From Planctomycetota bacterium (lineage in GTDB: Bacteria > Planctomycetota > Phycisphaerae > WQYP01), in NCBI GenBank assembly GCA_021805585.1, contig JAJZEY010000556.1, forward strand, positions 1-8,617: 8,617 nucleotides of DNA, written 5' to 3'. The position numbers and the translations under genes are program-made. The notes beneath the pieces were generated by a model, which made no database searches, was not told the origin of the DNA, and was given only the letters and a program-made list of their open reading frames with translations. Below, piece after piece: positions 5,726 through 8,617 of this stretch (positions are counted from its first letter, which is position 1; the number at the start of each line of letters is the position of its first letter).

Positions 5726-7498
5726 ATGATTCAGCCCAATTCGTCCCGTTCGTCAAGCCTGCCCGGCAGCGATGTCGGCAGCCAGGCCAATGGCCGACAC
5801 CTGGTTACACAATATGAATTCGCACGGGCCGGAATCGTGACGCCGCAGGTTATTCGCGTGGCACAGCGCGAAGGTCAGACCGCGGAATTTATCCGCCAGG
5901 AAGTGGCTCGCGGTCGGCTGGTTATTCCCGCGAACATCCGCCACCTGGCCGGTGCCGGCGGAACGGCGCTTGCGGTAGGTGTGATGGACCTGAATTTTCC
6001 CCTTCCTCCCGACACAGCGCATCCCGGTGCGCGCGGCAACTCCGGGGCGCTTTGGGTGAACCAGACCGTTGCCCAGCGGACTATGGTTATCAATGATGTT
6101 TCCGCATTTGCGGGGCGCGTCGCGCCCAAGCGGCTGGACCCGATGGCCATTGGCCGCAAGGTGACAACCAAGGTCAATGCGAATATCGGAGCATCACCGG
6201 TAAGCAGCAACACCAGCGAAGAGGTGGAAAAACTTCAATGGGCGCAAAAATACGGGGCCGACACGCTGATGGACCTTTCCACCGGTGGAAATTTGATTGA
6301 ATGCCGCCAGGCGATTATTGACCACAGCACCATTCCGATCGGGACGGTTCCGATTTATTCGATGATCATTGGCCGCAAGATTGAAGACCTGACGTATGAC
6401 ATGATCCTTAGCGAAGTGGAGCGTCAGGCCCGGCAGGGGGTGGATTATTTTACGATTCACGCCGGGGTGCTGAAGGAACACATCCCGCTTTTGAAACACC
6501 GCCTGACCGGTGTGGTCAGCCGCGGTGGAAGTCTGTTGGCAAAATGGATGATTGTGCATAACAAGCAGAATCCGATGTATGAATTATTTGACGATATTTC
6601 CGCGATCATGCGGCAATATGATGTCACCTATTCACTGGGCGACGGGCTGCGTCCCGGCTGCTGCGCCGATGCCACGGATGCGGCCCAGATCGCGGAGCTC
6701 CGCACACTGGGCGAACTGGTGCAGCGGGCGCGTGAAGCGGGCGTGCAGGTGATGGTGGAAGGCCCCGGCCATGTGCCGATGGACCAGATCGCCATGAACA
6801 TGCAGATGGAACAGCAGATATGCGATGACGCACCGTTTTATGTACTTGGCCCGCTGACCACGGATGTATTCCCCGGCTATGACCACATTACCAGCGCCAT
6901 TGGCGCAACCGAGGCCGCGCGCGCCGGTGCCGCCATGCTTTGCTATGTGACGCCCAAGGAACATGTCGGCCTGCCCAAGGCCCAGGATGTGAAGGCGGGC
7001 TGCATTGCCTACAAAATTGCCGCCCACGCCGGGGATATTGCCCGTGGCATTGACGGTGCCCGGCAATGGGATGATGACATGTCCCGCGCCCGCGCGGCCT
7101 TGAACTGGCCAAGGATGTTCGAGTTGGCCTTTGATGGCCAAACCGCCCGCGCCCTGCACGATGAAGACCTGGAAGTGGATACGGACTTCTGTGCCATGTG
7201 CGGCCACGACTGGTGTTCCATGCGGATCAGCAAGGAAATTCAGGAATTTGCCAGCGGCAAGGACCCGAATTTTCAGCCGGAGAAAAAAGCCGCCGGTTCC
7301 GCCGGCATCAGCGATGATGGTGCCGAACTGCTGCGGCAGCGCGGCGTGCTGACCCAGGAACAGATTCATGCCCTGGCCCACAAAGGCAAGAAAGCCGACT
7401 GCCATACGGACAACGTGCAGGATGTTCAAACCGCAAAACTTGTACAGCTTAATACGCTTAAGGCACACGGGCTGGTGGTGAACGAAAGCGGGCTTTAA
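5726..7498 (+). CDS. thiC: Phosphomethylpyrimidine synthase (HMP-P synthase)
   Basis: ThiC is a cytoplasmic radical-SAM-type iron-sulfur enzyme that rearranges aminoimidazole ribotide into hydroxymethylpyrimidine phosphate for thiamin. The 590-residue product carries the core blocks [10 protein letters not shown] (148-157), [11 protein letters not shown] (182-192) and IGTVPIY (205-211). These are followed by TGVVSRGGS (261-269), [10 protein letters not shown] (303-312) and the metal-site [11 protein letters not shown] (345-355) and [12 protein letters not shown] (384-395). The cluster motif is C489-x2-C492-x4-C497 (CAMCGHDWC). Two things are odd. About 60 residues (74-135) intervene between VIPANIRH and DPMAIGRK, where ThiC proteins I know have only a few. 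About 93 residues follow the last cluster cysteine. ATG 5726 is set by GAGGAG (5714-5719) at 6-nt spacing. The upstream TPP riboswitch confirms both identity and control. Confidence 0.98.
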   Translation: MIQPNSSRSSSLPGSDVGSQANGRHLVTQYEFARAGIVTPQVIRVAQREGQTAEFIRQEVARGRLVIPANIRHLAGAGGTALAVGVMDLNFPLPPDTAHPGARGNSGALWVNQTVAQRTMVINDVSAFAGRVAPKRLDPMAIGRKVTTKVNANIGASPVSSNTSEEVEKLQWAQKYGADTLMDLSTGGNLIECRQAIIDHSTIPIGTVPIYSMIIGRKIEDLTYDMILSEVERQARQGVDYFTIHAGVLKEHIPLLKHRLTGVVSRGGSLLAKWMIVHNKQNPMYELFDDISAIMRQYDVTYSLGDGLRPGCCADATDAAQIAELRTLGELVQRAREAGVQVMVEGPGHVPMDQIAMNMQMEQQICDDAPFYVLGPLTTDVFPGYDHITSAIGATEAARAGAAMLCYVTPKEHVGLPKAQDVKAGCIAYKIAAHAGDIARGIDGARQWDDDMSRARAALNWPRMFELAFDGQTARALHDEDLEVDTDFCAMCGHDWCSMRISKEIQEFASGKDPNFQPEKKAAGSAGISDDGAELLRQRGVLTQEQIHALAHKGKKADCHTDNVQDVQTAKLVQLNTLKAHGLVVNESGL

Positions 7499-7512
7499 GA
7501 TACGGACACGCG

Positions 7513-7545
7513 ATTGCCGGGCCAAGATTGCGGGCTGCCGGCAAT
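7513..7545 (+). terminator. Stem-loop just after thiC, terminator-like but without a T-run
   Basis: ATTGCCGG (7513-7520) pairs perfectly with CCGGCAAT (7538-7545) around a 17-nt loop, 14 bp after the thiC stop. No T-run follows, so it may protect the 3' end of the message or aid factor-dependent termination. Confidence 0.35.
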
Positions 7546-7605
7546 TGTCATGGCCAGGGGAATTGTAACTTTATCAGCCGTGGGCCGTTTATAGTAACTG
7601 TCGGC

Positions 7606-7625
7606 CACGCCGTGAAGTCGGCGTG
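7606..7625 (+). other. Stem-loop in the leader of the exported-protein gene
   Basis: CACGCCG (7606-7612) pairs perfectly with CGGCGTG (7619-7625) over a 6-nt loop, 34 bp before the next start. A TATAGT (7590-7595) lies just upstream, but a matching -35 is lacking (TTGTAA at 7563-7568 gives 21 bp), so a promoter here is uncertain. The stem has no T-run. Confidence 0.3.
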
Positions 7626-7659
7626 CGGCGTTAATGGTATTTAATACAGGAATCAACCG

Positions 7660-8617
7660 ATGCGCCAACGCCCATTGAATTGTCCGGGACTCCGCTTGGC
7701 CCCCACATTAGCCGCATGGTTGATTGCGGGATTCTGCTGGATGCAGCTGCCACTGGTTTTTTCCAGCCAGAACGCGCTGGCTGCGGCCACGGGCACCGCG
7801 GGCAATCCGGTGCGGACGCAATCGCGGAAAAAGGCCGTGCGGCGTAATGTTGAGTTGTCGCGGGACTGGAACCAATGGAACAAGCTGACCCGTGCATACT
7901 ATCGCGCCGTGCCGCACTGGACAGTGGTTATAACCGATGCAAAACTTCGACGGCATTTCGCACCCAAGGCTGTTCCAATTCTTAAGCAACTCGTGGCCAC
8001 CGAAGACAATATCAGTCATCTGGAGCCAAGCTACGCACCCTATCTGCTGTACTTTAAATTACGGAACATCGCCCAGCTTGCGGCCTATGGGGACAAAGCG
8101 GCGGTCGTCCGGCTACAAACAGCGGCCGGGGCCGGGAACCCGCGCATCGCCATGGTCGGGCAGGTGGAAATTGCCCAATATAAGTGGTGGATCGCCGATG
8201 GCGATGCGGCGCGGCAAATCAAAATACTCCGGTCACTTGAACCGCTGGCGCGGAAATATCCGACATCCAATGCGCTGACTTTAGGTATTGTGCGGCTGGG
8301 CGCATTTGCCGATACGGTGAACCCAAAGGTAAGCCAATACGCCGTGGCGCTGGTGAAGCGGCTTCAAACGCCTATCGCACGAAATACACTGGAAGGCGTT
8401 CAATCACGGTTGCGACTGATTGAACTGGTGGGCAAGCCGCTGAAGTTAAAGACCCCGACGCTTGCCGGGGATACATTCAACTTAAAAAATTGGCGGGGCA
8501 AGGTGGTGCTGATCACGTTCTGGCAGCAGCCTTTCAGCCAGTTCCAGCTTGGCGGCATTTATAAAGAATTGCATCCGCAGGGGCTGGAAATTCTTGCGGT
8601 ACCGATAAATCAGCGTT
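7660..8617 (+). CDS. Exported protein with a cysteine-free TlpA/thioredoxin-like domain (partial)
   Basis: The frame is open from ATG 7660 to the window edge (319 codons, no stop), and AGGA at 7648-7651 lies 8 nt before the start. Residues 1-41 look like a long signal peptide: Arg-rich start, hydrophobic LAPTLAAWLIAGF, and a likely cut after ALA (39-41). So the protein is probably periplasmic or outside. Residues about 60-250 are helix-rich without a motif I recognise and may be helical repeats. From residue 258 the chain matches the start of TlpA-like thioredoxin folds: GKPLKLKTPTLAGDTFNL, then WRGKVVLITFW, then GLEILAVPIN. Where active members have WCxxC, it has PFSQF: Phe292 and Phe295 replace both cysteines. 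Thiol exchange is therefore unlikely through that site. The role is unknown; a binding or scaffold role is inference. Confidence 0.85.
   Translation, partial: MRQRPLNCPGLRLAPTLAAWLIAGFCWMQLPLVFSSQNALAAATGTAGNPVRTQSRKKAVRRNVELSRDWNQWNKLTRAYYRAVPHWTVVITDAKLRRHFAPKAVPILKQLVATEDNISHLEPSYAPYLLYFKLRNIAQLAAYGDKAAVVRLQTAAGAGNPRIAMVGQVEIAQYKWWIADGDAARQIKILRSLEPLARKYPTSNALTLGIVRLGAFADTVNPKVSQYAVALVKRLQTPIARNTLEGVQSRLRLIELVGKPLKLKTPTLAGDTFNLKNWRGKVVLITFWQQPFSQFQLGGIYKELHPQGLEILAVPINQR

Noticed and set aside
6632..7525. Minus-strand open frame of 297 codons opposite thiC
   Set aside because: It lies entirely against the unmistakable thiC frame, has no recognisable domain, and its length is explained by GC-rich third positions of thiC.

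Overview
The window reads as ordinary chromosome from a moderately GC-rich Gram-negative bacterium, most likely of the Planctomycetota (Phycisphaerae-like) or a near relative. That placement is inference. It rests on the flavour of the GlyRS and ThiC proteins (for example the [12 protein letters not shown] cluster motif of ThiC), a lone nuoH among unrelated genes, and a secreted protein with a thioredoxin-like end. No marker here fixes the taxon.

Layout, left to right: (1) 1-252 is the 3' end of a gene whose product ends in a dense His/Met tail, closed by a clear intrinsic terminator (298-336). (2) 616-1896 is nuoH, the membrane subunit H of respiratory complex I, with no other nuo gene in view. 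(3) 2095-3765 is glyS, a dimeric-type glycyl-tRNA synthetase with a long middle insertion and no zinc cysteines. (4) 3766-4280 has no convincing protein gene. It holds a very strong terminator (3946-3986) about 180 bp past glyS, preceded by a CU-rich tract and a weak promoter-like pair, so a small RNA of about 110 nt is possible. (5) 4281-5234, minus strand, is an alpha/beta hydrolase with a complete Ser-Asp-His triad, probably starting at a TTG codon.

(6) 5235-5725 is the divergent control region. It contains a perfect TATAAT on the minus strand for the hydrolase, a decaying 14-bp tandem repeat array (5334-5458), a good promoter facing right (CTGGCA-17-TATAAT), a complete TPP riboswitch (5504-5596), and a predicted structure that can bury the thiC ribosome binding site. 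(7) 5726-7498 is thiC, the pyrimidine-branch enzyme of thiamin synthesis, with an unusual insertion of about 60 residues and a long C-terminal tail. (8) 7660 to the right edge is an open, partial gene for an exported protein. Its C-terminal part looks like a TlpA/thioredoxin domain in which both cysteines of the CxxC site are phenylalanine.

The best understood unit is promoter, TPP riboswitch and thiC: feedback control of thiamin synthesis, most likely at translation. The other genes are housekeeping or unassigned and show no shared pathway. I found no CRISPR array, tRNA, rRNA, insertion sequence or phage gene. The points most worth a second look are the candidate anti-Shine-Dalgarno switch, the possible CU-rich small RNA, the insertion in ThiC, and the cysteine-free thioredoxin-like domain.
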